Part shown: piece after piece, positions 1 through 7,970 of the stretch | Numbering within the stretch: position 1 is the stretch's first letter | How the letters are laid out: each line of letters opens with the position of its first letter | Assembly: GCA_050300015.1 (NCBI GenBank) | Contig: JBNKWZ010000007.1 | Location: 1-16,779 of the forward strand | Length of the DNA stretch: 16,779 nucleotides | Source: CAYZQH01 sp050300015 | Lineage (GTDB): Bacteria; Pseudomonadota; Gammaproteobacteria; Pseudomonadales; Cellvibrionaceae | Direction of reading: 5' to 3' | Notes under the pieces: generated by a model | Told to the model about the DNA's origin: nothing | Databases searched by the model: none | Seen by the model: only the letters and a program-made list of their open reading frames with translations | Translations under genes and position numbers: made by a program

Positions 1-141
1 GGCGAGTGGGGTGGCAAAATGCTAACCGATATCAACGATGTTCTGGACTTCACCATCAGCAAAGGTTTCGTCGACAAAAACCGGGTGTGCATTGCAGGCG
101 CTAGCTACGGCGGCTATGCAGCCTTGGCCAACGGCGCAAAA
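1..141. repeat. Terminal direct repeat, left copy
   Basis: These 141 bases are identical to 16639-16779. They lie inside the peptidase coding frame and keep it in register when overlapped. That is what an assembler leaves on a circular path. The number 141 equals the largest default k-mer of a common metagenome assembler, so I treat it as a closure overlap rather than a biological repeat. Confidence 0.95.
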
Positions 142-540
142 ACACCCGAGAAGTACCGGTGTATTGTGTCCATAAACGGGATTGGCAACATGCTGGACTT
201 GATGAATAAGGATAAACACAACTACGGCAAGTACCACTCTTGGATTAAAACATTAAAGCAATATGTGGATACAGACGAAGCTGACAGAGAGGCGTTTAAG
301 GCCATTTCACCTTATTATATGGTAGATCAATACCAAGCGCCCGTGCTGTTGATTCACGGTGAAAATGACGCACGTGTGGATATAGAGCAATCTAAAGATA
401 TGCTCTCTCGCCTCAAAAAGGCCGATAAGGCGGTAACCTTTATTAAGCTAAAAGAAGACAACCATTACCTACAAAAAAACGCGACTCGATTGAAAACCTT
501 AACCGCGGCTGTTGATTTCATCGACCAACACCTTCAGTGA
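1..540 (+). CDS. S9-family prolyl oligopeptidase-like peptidase, C-terminal part (continuation from 16779)
   Basis: This is the end of the gene that starts at 15208; the first base of the window is the first base of a codon. It carries the alpha/beta-hydrolase catalytic domain. The nucleophile Ser lies in GASYGGYA (Ser512 of the joined protein), the acid Asp in HGENDARV (Asp600) and the His in DNHY (His632). The order and spacing of this Ser-Asp-His triad are those of the S9 family. An ATG at 19 opens a 173-residue frame, but this is internal to the domain: it lies between the oxyanion region and the nucleophile, so it should not be read as a separate gene. The stop is TGA at 538-540, and an inverted repeat follows 34 nt later. 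Confidence 0.93.
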   Translation, partial: GEWGGKMLTDINDVLDFTISKGFVDKNRVCIAGASYGGYAALANGAKTPEKYRCIVSINGIGNMLDLMNKDKHNYGKYHSWIKTLKQYVDTDEADREAFKAISPYYMVDQYQAPVLLIHGENDARVDIEQSKDMLSRLKKADKAVTFIKLKEDNHYLQKNATRLKTLTAAVDFIDQHLQ

Positions 541-574
541 CCTATTGATAACTGAATCAGTATCCGAAAAATAC

Positions 575-606
575 GCGGCGTGTTCACTCAACAGAGGGCA
601 CGCCGC
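575..606 (+). terminator. Stem-loop downstream of the peptidase gene
   Basis: GCGGCGTG (575-582) and CACGCCGC (599-606) form a perfect 8-bp GC-rich stem around a 16-nt loop, starting 34 nt after the peptidase stop codon. No T-run follows, so it is not a canonical intrinsic terminator. It may be a weak terminator or a stabilising 3' stem. Confidence 0.4.
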
Positions 607-1136
607 CTCCACCACTCAACTCTCAGCAAATCTGACTTAAACACCTACGCCAGCCCTGGTAGCCAAGGCGGCGGCGTGGTGGCAGTAATGCCCATCGGCC
701 TAATCAATGGCCATTGCATATTCTCCGCGCTAGCCATGCGTTTGTAGATTGGTATGGTTAGGTAGCCAAAACGAAACCTCGTATTAGGAATACCTGATTA
801 AATCCCAATGGTTTCTGCTACTCTGCTTAACCAGAAACTTCTTAGTGCTAATAGATTGTTGAACGAGACCTAAAGCATACCTAACTCACTGGTAACAAAC
901 ATTACCCCTAACTGAAATACAAGCCAGCCACATCCTCGTCATACAGATCACTAGAAACAGGCGGTAACGGATACACTTTGATTATCAACCACCGCTGCAT
1001 TGAAATGAAGATTCATAAGGTTTTACCAGTACTCGAATCCTCGTAATATTGGCAAGAGCACAACACTGCCCCTTGGATTAAACACCTTGGAAAAACACCA
1101 CAGCCGTGGCTTTAAATTGACCGGTATAATAGTTGC

Positions 1137-1168
1137 ATTAACCCAGCAATATTTTATGTCGGGTTAAT
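1137..1168 (+). repeat. Short palindromic repeat related to those at 4151-4324 and 11895-12012
   Basis: ATTAACCC (1137-1144) and GGGTTAAT (1161-1168) form a perfect 8-bp stem with a 16-nt loop. The loop text (AGCAATATTTTATGTC) matches the end hairpin of the two longer repeats when those are read on the opposite strand (GGCAATCTTTTATGTC type). Similarity fades beyond the hairpin, so this is a minimal or eroded copy. Confidence 0.6.
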
Positions 1169-2512
1169 AGTACTTACGTCGTGCTATTTTTTACCTCCGG
1201 GGAATTATAAAATGGCGTAACATACTCGGATTAAGTCCCTTTTGATGCTTGAATACTTGGCGATATATTTAGACAAAACCTTTTAGCGGTGCAACGACAT
1301 ATGCTTATGCCAAGACTCCCAGAACCTCATTGTATATTCTGCCATTCCTAATTCTATTTTCGCATCTTGGAACGCCCCACAAAATGATGTTGACTTTGCA
1401 TGTACGCCAGCTTTTGATGCTTACGTTTTTCGCCGTATTACTGATGCTGAATATTAATTCGCTTCCATCTAAGTTCGTTATCACAATTTAGCGCCATTGG
1501 CTTTTCTAAAAAATATGAACACTATCGGTAGTTGAATCATTCATATCATCCATTCTTGAGAACTGTGTGACCCCACGAATTTCACCGAGAAAAACTCATG
1601 ATGAATAAAATGGGATTGCTTGCACGCATCGGAATTCGCCAAAGCAGGAAATGCAACAAGCGATATTTCTTGGCTGGTGTTGCATATAGATGTAAACAAT
1701 AAATTCGCTCTATGGACGATATTTTTATAACGGATGTACGCTATTGGGGTACGAAAAGAGACAAGCTTAATAACAACAATATTAATGGGTTTCGGCTTAG
1801 CCAGCGTAAAACCATGACAGGCGCTGTGACAAAGGTTTAAAAATACAAAGGTCAAGGTCAAGGTCAAGCGAAAGTCGCCGCATTCACAAATGTATTATTA
1901 TGTCGAAATGATAGGCTCACCTAGGGTGCGTTCGCCATAGACTATGGGTGTCGCTCATAACCCCACAACTTAGATAAAAAAAGCATGGGCACCTCAACTC
2001 AAGGGCTCCAATGAAAATCAAAATCATTTAGCAAACGTCGTCACACTATGACGCACTAATCCGAGCCTCCCTAGCAATATCATTGGCGCCGCTTACGGCA
2101 AGAGGATAACGCTTCACCCCACGCTTTCATTAATTGGTATCGAATGACGGCGGTTATTAGCCTTTTGTTGACTGATGCGTCACAAACATAGAGTTTTTTT
2201 ATTGACGCCTGCCGGCCTTGCGGGTCATATTGGGATGCGGGTTGCGCAGTGCAATGTCTTCTACTCAGATTTTCCACCAAAGTAGTCGAGCGATGACCTT
2301 ACCTAGAAAGCCTCTGAAGACCCGGCGCTATTGGGATTTAATCGGAGACCGCCTAGCTTCTGGGTGATGCCCTCATGACCAAAACCTGCAAATGATCGTC
2401 GACCACAAGGACTCAAGAGTACTTCACTATCGCCACTACCCAATACGGGCTGGCGCTAAAGTTGAGTAATGGGTAGACGAGCAGCTCTGCCGTAATGGCA
2501 GGTCAACGGTTA

Positions 2513-2526
2513 ACAGGCTCGCCTGT
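2513..2526. promoter_or_regulatory. 14-bp palindrome upstream of the malectin lipoprotein gene
   Basis: ACAGGCTCGCCTGT is a perfect inverted repeat (6-bp arms, 2-base centre) ending 37 nt before the ATG of the lipoprotein gene. Its position fits an operator, but no matching second site or regulator gene is present. Confidence 0.25.
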
Positions 2527-2563
2527 GACTAAAAATAATAATATATCCAACGCGTGAAACGAT

Positions 2564-3814
2564 ATGACTGTCTCTCTTCGATTACAGAAAACAACGTTGG
2601 CAGCTATAATGACTTGCAGTATTTTGCAAGGATGCGGCGCCAGCGACAACAAACCTAATACAAGCTCCAGCTCTTCAAGTAGTTCTAGCTCAAGCAGCAG
2701 CTCTAGCTCTTCGAGTAGTTCTAGTAGCTCTAGCAGCTCCAGCTCGAGTGGTTCGTTAAGTGATGCCGAAGTGGTTTATGCGGTGAATGCTGGCGCTGCA
2801 GCAGCTGCCACTTTTATGGGCGTTGACTATTCAGCCGATCGCTTCTTCAGTGGTGGCTCCACTGGCGCCACCACTGATCCCATTAGCGGCGTTACGGAAG
2901 ACCAACTTTACCAAACCGAACGCTACGGCGACACGTCTTACGACATCCCCGTGACTAATTCAACTTATTCGGTTGTGTTGCATATGGTGGAGATGTTCCA
3001 CACGCAAGCCGGTAATCGCTCATTCAACGTCTCTGTCGAAGGGCAAGTCGCATTGGACAATTTGGACTTGTACAGCGAAGTAGGCCACGATGGGGCTTAC
3101 ACTTACACAGTAAACGATGTCCAGGTCAATGATGGATTCCTGTCGATATCGATCGATTCAATCGTCGATAACGCCACCATCAGTGGTTTTGCGATTTATT
3201 CCAGTGACGGCGGAAAGTTCGTCGAGCCACCAGATTTAACCCCAGTCGCCAGCGCCTTGGATAAACTATTCCTGGATGTTCCCTGCGCCTCGAATACATC
3301 ACCAAACTTAGCCGTGGGTGCGACTTGTTTTCACTACCCCACGCCGACCTCACAGCGCGTTACCAAAACCGCTAAACTCGGTGGTGAATTGGGTAAAAAT
3401 TATAGAGTGACTTTGCGTGTTCGCGGCATTTGGGAGCCGACTTACATCATGGGTGGGCAAGCACCGCTTGCAGGCAAGCCCTATATGGTTGGTGGTGAAG
3501 TGGCATCCGGACCGGCATTTAGTGATCCGCCAAGCAATTACCAACAATTTTGGATCGATGTTGCCTCACCTTCGCAAAAATACTGGTTAAATAACTACAG
3601 TAAAACGACGCACGACATCTATAAGGATGATTACAACATCGTTATAACTGTTGCCGGTGGGTCCGACATTACCGTAAATATGAACGATGGCAATGACCAT
3701 ATGATCGCCAATTTCAATAAAGAAAAATTTGCTGACATGCCACCTTATGATCAAAACCCTACCTTGGGGCAGCTGCTAAGGCTGGATGTGGTCAATGTGG
3801 AACTGGCGCCATAA
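2564..3814 (+). CDS. Malectin-domain lipoprotein with poly-serine linker
   Basis: A 416-residue exported protein. The N-terminus is a lipoprotein signal: basic start, hydrophobic stretch, then lipobox LQGC with Cys24 as the lipidated residue. Residues 34-62 are 29 consecutive serines, a linker style common in polysaccharide-degrading Cellvibrionaceae. Residues about 67-215 match the malectin fold pattern: VYAVNAG, SADRFFSGG, LYQTERYG, SYDIPV, and HMVEMF before FNVSVEG, as in carbohydrate-binding malectin domains. Residues about 230-416 form a second domain (start FLDVPCASN; RVRGIW; NMNDGND) that I do not recognise. No glycosidase motif is visible, so a cell-surface carbohydrate-binding role is inferred. 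The ribosome site before the ATG is weak. An intrinsic terminator follows 42 nt after the stop, so it is probably monocistronic. Confidence 0.9.
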   Translation: MTVSLRLQKTTLAAIMTCSILQGCGASDNKPNTSSSSSSSSSSSSSSSSSSSSSSSSSSSSSGSLSDAEVVYAVNAGAAAAATFMGVDYSADRFFSGGSTGATTDPISGVTEDQLYQTERYGDTSYDIPVTNSTYSVVLHMVEMFHTQAGNRSFNVSVEGQVALDNLDLYSEVGHDGAYTYTVNDVQVNDGFLSISIDSIVDNATISGFAIYSSDGGKFVEPPDLTPVASALDKLFLDVPCASNTSPNLAVGATCFHYPTPTSQRVTKTAKLGGELGKNYRVTLRVRGIWEPTYIMGGQAPLAGKPYMVGGEVASGPAFSDPPSNYQQFWIDVASPSQKYWLNNYSKTTHDIYKDDYNIVITVAGGSDITVNMNDGNDHMIANFNKEKFADMPPYDQNPTLGQLLRLDVVNVELAP

Positions 3815-3856
3815 GGCTACGATTGCTATCGTAGATGGCCAAGTTAACCAAGTAGA

Positions 3857-3878
3857 GGGGCTCGAAAGAGCCCCTTTT
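3857..3878 (+). terminator. Intrinsic terminator of the lipoprotein gene
   Basis: GGGGCTC, loop GAAA, GAGCCCC, then TTTT: a perfect 7-bp GC-rich stem closed by a stable GNRA-type tetraloop with a short T-run. Confidence 0.88.
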
Positions 3879-4150
3879 AGGTCTATAACGGAGCATAGAT
3901 GCGTATACAAACGCTACTGTTGCACTAATTGTTTCGGCGGCAAATTCACTACTGCTAGCGCCTGCCAACCATTCAGCCTCTCTCTTATATAAAACAGTGG
4001 CCTGAATGTTAGAAACCTCGGATCAAGCCCTCACACACAGCATAATACTGCATAGAATCCCCGCTTGACGCCCAAGAATAGTAGACTGGCTTAGTTTCTC
4101 TAACCCAGAAGATAAAGCCAAAAATTGATAATTGCGATTTGGATAGCGCC

Positions 4151-4324
4151 ATTAACCCGGCAATAAATCTCCTATTTATTTAATTGCGTTAATTGCGCGC
4201 CCTTAAAATAATGGCGAAAATGTATGAATTTCCTTTTATTTTAAGCACTTGCATTGGCCATTCCGGCCAATGGCGGCACGTCCTTGTGGCGCATTAACTC
4301 GACATAAAAGATTGCCGGGTTAAT
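4151..4324 (+). repeat. Structured palindromic repeat, copy B (174 bp)
   Basis: The ends are a perfect 14-bp inverted repeat, ATTAACCCGGCAAT (4151-4164) and ATTGCCGGGTTAAT (4311-4324). The right part, from about 4218 to 4325, matches 11906-12013 at roughly 87% by eye. It contains an identical hairpin core TTGGCC-ATTCC-GGCCAA, and an end hairpin ATTAACTCG/CGGGTTAAT (4293-4301 with 4316-4324). The left part, with TAATTGCGTTAATTGCG, is absent from the other copy. It encodes nothing recognisable; it is a mobile or structured intergenic repeat. Confidence 0.8.
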
Positions 4325-4465
4325 AACGTAAACAAAACACGTAATACTCCGTAAACCGGATAGTTTGTAACGCCAGGTAAGAAATGACGCGACAACACTC
4401 GCCACCAACGGTGACAAACCTGCTATGGAGAGAGGCGTTTTGCATTCGATGCGCAACCAGGTTAT

Positions 4466-4722
4466 GGGCGCCTCTAAAAATTGGCTTTTCCGCGATAACG
4501 ATGTTAGCTCCGTGCTCAAATCCTCACAAATTGGCAGGATAGTCAATTTGCACAGCCGAGCTGCCCGCCGGGTGAACCACAGGAAACTGATTCATGATTT
4601 ACCCGTGTAAACCGCGGTTCTCGGCAACGGCTCTATGCGTTGCACAACCGTCTGCGTCCATGCAGTCGTCCGGGCGGTGCTTCCTTGCTCTCACGAAAAA
4701 ATCCTAATTTTTAGAGGCGCCC
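4466..4722 (-). mobile_element. MITE-like element, copy 1 (257 bp)
   Basis: Perfect 17-bp terminal inverted repeats, GGGCGCCTCTAAAAATT at 4466-4482 and its reverse complement ending at 4722, are flanked directly by TTAT on both sides (4462-4465 and 4723-4726), consistent with a 4-bp target duplication. It has no transposase frame. Its reverse complement matches 14508-14762 along the whole length at about 80% by eye, so it is a dispersed, non-autonomous element. It ends 11 bp from the stop codon of the hydrolase gene. Strand is given so that copy 2 is the plus orientation. Confidence 0.8.
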
Positions 4723-4733
4723 TTATGTCACTT

Positions 4734-5552
4734 CTAGACTTTAGTAAAAGCCAATATCTCCCTTGCTAAATCATCTGGTTTTTCCTCAATGACCAAGTGA
4801 CCGGAATCATCAATAACACGAAGGACAGAATTCGGTATCATTTTGTGAAGCTCTTCCCCTCGCGCCAAAGGTATCCAATGATCCTCCCGTCCCCACAAAA
4901 TCAGGGTGGCCGTCGTGATTTTATGATAAAGCGCTTGAGCTTCGTCAGTATATTTAGAATCTGCCTGAGCAATTTGGCGATAGAATGCAGCCTTACCTTG
5001 CTCACCGAGCCACGGTGAAACAATACCATTCAATGTCACTTCATCAAGCGGTTTATAGGCGGCTGTTTGTACATAGGCTCGGACTATGGCTTCATGAATA
5101 TATTCTGGTAATCCTGAAAATGCGGCTTCATGAATATTTACATGACGGAAAAAAGGTGAACCCCAAGGAGAAACTGCCACCGGATCAATCAAAATGATTT
5201 TTTTAAATGCTCGGTTATTGAGTAGGTGAACTCTTAACGTGGTTGCACCACCAAAATCATGCCCAACAATAATCGGGCTATCCAGGTTCCAATGATCAAG
5301 CAAATCGTTCAAAAGTTCATTTTGAACGCCCAATGAAACATCACCGTTCACTTGACTCGACTGACCGTAGCCCAGCAGGTCAAAAAAGTAGACCTTGTGC
5401 GCTCTGGATAAATTGTGGATCAAGTGGCGCAGGCTAAATGATGACCAAGGTGTGCCATGTACAAGCACCATTGGAGGCCCATCACCCAGGGTTCCATATC
5501 GCACAATCCGCCCTTTGAAATCATACGAGCCGGAAAGGTTCCAATCATTCAC
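4734..5552 (-). CDS. Alpha/beta hydrolase with Asp nucleophile (epoxide hydrolase/dehalogenase-like)
   Basis: A 272-residue soluble protein of normal length for single-domain alpha/beta hydrolases, without a signal peptide. HGTPWSS (residues 32-38) supplies the oxyanion region. The nucleophile elbow is VGHDFGG with Asp99 where most lipases or esterases have Ser. The acid is Asp224 in GREDHW and the general base His252 in SGHLVIEEKP. An Asp at the elbow is typical of epoxide hydrolases and haloalkane/haloacid dehalogenases, which work through an ester intermediate. The Trp usually next to the nucleophile in haloalkane dehalogenases is Phe here, so the substrate stays open. The start is GTG at 5552, chosen because AAAGGAG lies 7 nt upstream. 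It is divergent from the aer-like gene. Confidence 0.88.
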   Translation of the reverse strand: MNDWNLSGSYDFKGRIVRYGTLGDGPPMVLVHGTPWSSFSLRHLIHNLSRAHKVYFFDLLGYGQSSQVNGDVSLGVQNELLNDLLDHWNLDSPIIVGHDFGGATTLRVHLLNNRAFKKIILIDPVAVSPWGSPFFRHVNIHEAAFSGLPEYIHEAIVRAYVQTAAYKPLDEVTLNGIVSPWLGEQGKAAFYRQIAQADSKYTDEAQALYHKITTATLILWGREDHWIPLARGEELHKMIPNSVLRVIDDSGHLVIEEKPDDLAREILAFTKV

Positions 5553-5559
5553 AACCGAA

Positions 5560-5566
5560 CTCCTTT
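5560..5566 (-). promoter_or_regulatory. Ribosome binding site that fixes the GTG start of the hydrolase
   Basis: Read on the minus strand this is AAAGGAG, 7 nt before the GTG at 5552-5550. No in-frame ATG is near, so the strong site decides the start. Confidence 0.8.
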
Positions 5567-5815
5567 ACTACATAACATCCAGCACACTGGGTGCCTTGAC
5601 ATGCAAACCGAAAACTGGCGTGGACCAAGATAATTTTCGCGACACATTGTTGGATTACGCGCCATAAATTTTATTTACCTGAGACCCGGGTAGCAAATCT
5701 CACCGGATGACCTAATATTACTGAACTGATGCAACCTTATTGAACCGGATTCAGTCTCCCGTTGATAGTCAGCTATGCTCCCTAATGCAGAGTATTAATG
5801 GAGGGTGCAAATTAG

Positions 5816-5943
5816 GAAGCGCCCGCAAGCGTTTGTAGCAAGGCGCGATCCGCAGGCAAAATATGGTGGGTTTTGCGAACGATGCAAAGCTTAACGCATC
5901 CTGCTTTCGCGCCCTGCTTACGCCCAGTAGGCAAGGCCGCTTC
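5816..5943 (+). repeat. Multi-stem palindromic structure upstream of the aer-like gene
   Basis: A nested 128-bp structure. The outer stem is GAAGCG (5816-5821) with CGCTTC (5938-5943). The inner stem is GCAAGGCGCGA (5838-5848) with TCGCGCCCTGC (5907-5917), 10 of 11 paired plus one G-T. Inside are two perfect hairpins: GCAAAA/TTTTGC (5856-5861, 5871-5876) and GATGC/GCATC (5881-5885, 5896-5900). It ends 65 nt before the aer-like ATG. It could be a structured leader, a small RNA or a repeated palindrome; no second copy is in the window. Confidence 0.6.
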
Positions 5944-6008
5944 ATATATGTGCTACTTGTTTAATGCACCACACTAAAATACCCCAATTGAATTGGAAGG
6001 TTTAACTG

Positions 6009-7583
6009 ATGCGTAACACCGGGCCTGTCACCCAACGCGAAGTAGTCTTCGACAAACACCAAGAACTGGTAACCTCAACCAACGCTAAAGGGGTGATCAC
6101 TTTCAGTAATGATACCTTTTGTGAAGTCGCTGGCTACCCTCGTGAGCAATTAATAGGGCAAGCTCACAATATTGTTCGCCACCCGGATATGCCACAGGAG
6201 GTGTTCAGGTCTATGTGGAGCTCGCTCAAGGCCGGTAGGCACTGGATGGGCATAGTTAAAAACCGCTGCGCGAATGGCGACCACTATTGGGTAGATGCCT
6301 ATATCACCCCCGTTCTGGACAATGGCATTATCAGCGGTTATGAATCGGTGCGCACAGCCCCAACTCGAGCTCAAGTGGAGCGAGCAACAGAAGTTTACAA
6401 GCGTATCAAAGCGGGGCATGCTCCAATTTCTGGAGTGAGACGAATATGGGATCACCTGCAGATGCCTGTTTTGGCTTTTACCGCCAGCTTACCAGTGTTT
6501 TTTATAAGCCTATACCTGTCGCAGTCGGTAACCACGGGGCAAAGCGTTTCGGCGGTAATCGGTAGTGCGGTGATTGGCATAGCAGTGGCATTTCTTCAGC
6601 GCCAACAACTGGCGACGACCCTGTCAGAATCACGCAAAGTTATCGACGACACCATCGCAGCTTATATTTATACTGGGCGCAGTGATGCCCAGGGGCTCAT
6701 CCAAGTAGCCCAATACGCCATGCAGGCAAAAAATCGAACCAGCCTCGGGCGTTTCGCCGAGTCTGCTCGAGCCTTAAAGATCAAGTCGCAGGAAGTCAGT
6801 GCGCAGGCGAATAGCACCTTGAACAGGATGAACCATCAGCACAGTGAGTCGGCGCTGGTCGCCTGTGCCATGGAACAAATGGCCAAGGCCGCCGAGGAAG
6901 TCGCTATCGGCGTCAGTCAAACAAGTGATCTTGCAGCGCATACGCTAAGTGAGGTGAATTCTGGTGAGCACGTCATCCAGCAGGCCAACCTAGAAATCGC
7001 CGAACTGTCGAGCACAATAGAAAGGCTCGCCGAGGTGCTCAATGGCCTGGCGAACGGCAGCGCTCAGATTTCCGGGGTCATGGATGTCATTCGTGGTGTT
7101 GCGGATCAAACCAATTTGCTCGCCCTTAATGCAGCGATTGAAGCCGCACGCGCAGGCGAGCAAGGACGCGGGTTTTCTGTCGTAGCAGATGAAGTGCGCA
7201 CTCTGGCTCTAAGAACTCAAGACTCCACCGCGTCGATACTGTCATTAGTTGACGAGATCAGCAAATCCATAGATATGGCAGTCAATCAAATGCATTCCTG
7301 CAGCGATGCCAGCCAGCGCAGCGTAGACAATGTTACGAAAGTAAGTCATGTACTCGGCATGGTCAAGCAGTCCACCTCTAGCATCGAAAACCTGGCTCAA
7401 CAGATCGCTGCCGCTGCGGAGGAACAATCTCAGGTAGCCAAGGAAGTACATGTCAATACCAAGAACATTATTGATATTGCTCACAGCACAGAACTGGAAG
7501 CAAAAAACTCCGCACAATTGAGCACACAATTAGAAGAACTTTCTGATGCTCAGTTTCAATTCATTGAGCGCTTCAAGGGATGA
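6009..7583 (+). CDS. aer: Aer-type PAS-containing chemoreceptor (energy/aerotaxis)
   Basis: A 524-residue receptor, close to the 506 of E. coli Aer and with the same layout. The N-terminal PAS domain (about 10-120) is cytoplasmic. RHPDMP gives Arg57, His58 and Asp60, the same positions reported as FAD-binding in E. coli Aer; a Trp sits at 79. Residues about 152-170 and 180-196 are hydrophobic and separated by a short turn, so the protein is a membrane hairpin with no periplasmic sensing domain. A signalling domain follows, with the tip NLLALNAAIEAARAGEQGRG near residues 369-388. There is no CheR-binding pentapeptide at the C-terminus (ends ERFKG). GGAAGG lies 8 nt before the ATG. Expected role: reads cell redox/electron transport through FAD and signals to CheA/CheW, which are not encoded here. 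Confidence 0.93.
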   Translation: MRNTGPVTQREVVFDKHQELVTSTNAKGVITFSNDTFCEVAGYPREQLIGQAHNIVRHPDMPQEVFRSMWSSLKAGRHWMGIVKNRCANGDHYWVDAYITPVLDNGIISGYESVRTAPTRAQVERATEVYKRIKAGHAPISGVRRIWDHLQMPVLAFTASLPVFFISLYLSQSVTTGQSVSAVIGSAVIGIAVAFLQRQQLATTLSESRKVIDDTIAAYIYTGRSDAQGLIQVAQYAMQAKNRTSLGRFAESARALKIKSQEVSAQANSTLNRMNHQHSESALVACAMEQMAKAAEEVAIGVSQTSDLAAHTLSEVNSGEHVIQQANLEIAELSSTIERLAEVLNGLANGSAQISGVMDVIRGVADQTNLLALNAAIEAARAGEQGRGFSVVADEVRTLALRTQDSTASILSLVDEISKSIDMAVNQMHSCSDASQRSVDNVTKVSHVLGMVKQSTSSIENLAQQIAAAAEEQSQVAKEVHVNTKNIIDIAHSTELEAKNSAQLSTQLEELSDAQFQFIERFKG

Positions 7584-7970
7584 TTTAGCGCTCATTGGAT
7601 TGGTGCAACAGCAAACAATATGGACGAACCTCAAGCTGTCACATCAAGTGCCGCAACAACCAGCATCAATAATCTACCAGTCTCAGTAAAGACGGTTGTT
7701 TAAACGTCAACTAACCCTTTTGTCATTCCCTAATCAAATACCAGAAGCCATATCAAAGATCGAGAGCTTTTGTACGACGTCTCGACAGACGCAGCTTTCA
7801 GGTGTAAATGAGCATTTGAGGGATGCGAGAACGCAGCTAGCGCGAAAAGATCATTTTTGAGACAGGTTCGATATAACTCATCATAAGTCATCGCGATCTG
7901 GACGAAGCTTTACCTGTTTTCAGGAGCTCATTGTCGCCCAGTCACGATGACTACACCGCTGAGGTCGCGG
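7584..7970. other. Convergent intergenic spacer, nothing supported
   Basis: Lies between the ends of the aer-like (+) and porin (-) genes. I see no gene and no convincing terminator. A palindromic motif, GCAGCTAGCGC near 7833-7843, and small stems such as AGTCA-CGA-TGACT near 7940-7952 are present but not interpretable. Confidence 0.5.

Larger units (their letters stand above)
541..2563. other. ORF-poor 2 kb region, no supported gene
   Basis: This is the longest stretch without a gene. The two longest minus-strand frames here (108 codons at 1541-1867 and 66 codons at 2080-2280) lack recognisable motifs, good ribosome sites or codon patterns like the neighbouring genes. The region holds the stem-loop at 575-606, a palindromic repeat at 1137-1168, a 6-base tandem repeat (AAGGTC, 3.5 units) at 1848-1868, and a 14-base palindrome at 2513-2526. 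It may be decayed coding sequence; I cannot name a parent gene. Confidence 0.6.
3879..4733. other. Intergenic region filled by repeats
   Basis: Convergent spacer between the lipoprotein (+) and hydrolase (-) genes. It holds the palindromic repeat at 4151-4324 and the MITE-like element at 4466-4722. Nothing in the rest looks coding; the small frames at 4241-4546 (-) and 4425-4610 (+) run through the repeats. Confidence 0.65.

Noticed and set aside
19..540. Stand-alone 173-residue hydrolase gene starting at the ATG at 19
   Set aside because: It is the C-terminal part of the peptidase running in from 16779; the frame is open upstream across the junction and the ATG falls inside the catalytic domain.
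1541..1867. 108-codon minus-strand frame
   Set aside because: No ribosome site, domain motif or typical codon pattern; its first codons are the AAGGTC tandem repeat read backwards.
2080..2280. 66-codon minus-strand frame, possibly a transposase remnant
   Set aside because: Basic composition only; I could not match it to any transposase motif.
4425..4610. 61-codon frame crossing the left end of the MITE-like element
   Set aside because: It is formed by the element's sequence and the matching frame is not conserved in copy 2.
5553..6008. Flagellar sigma-28 promoter (TAAA-N15-GCCGATAA) for the receptors
   Set aside because: No acceptable match upstream of any of the three receptor genes.
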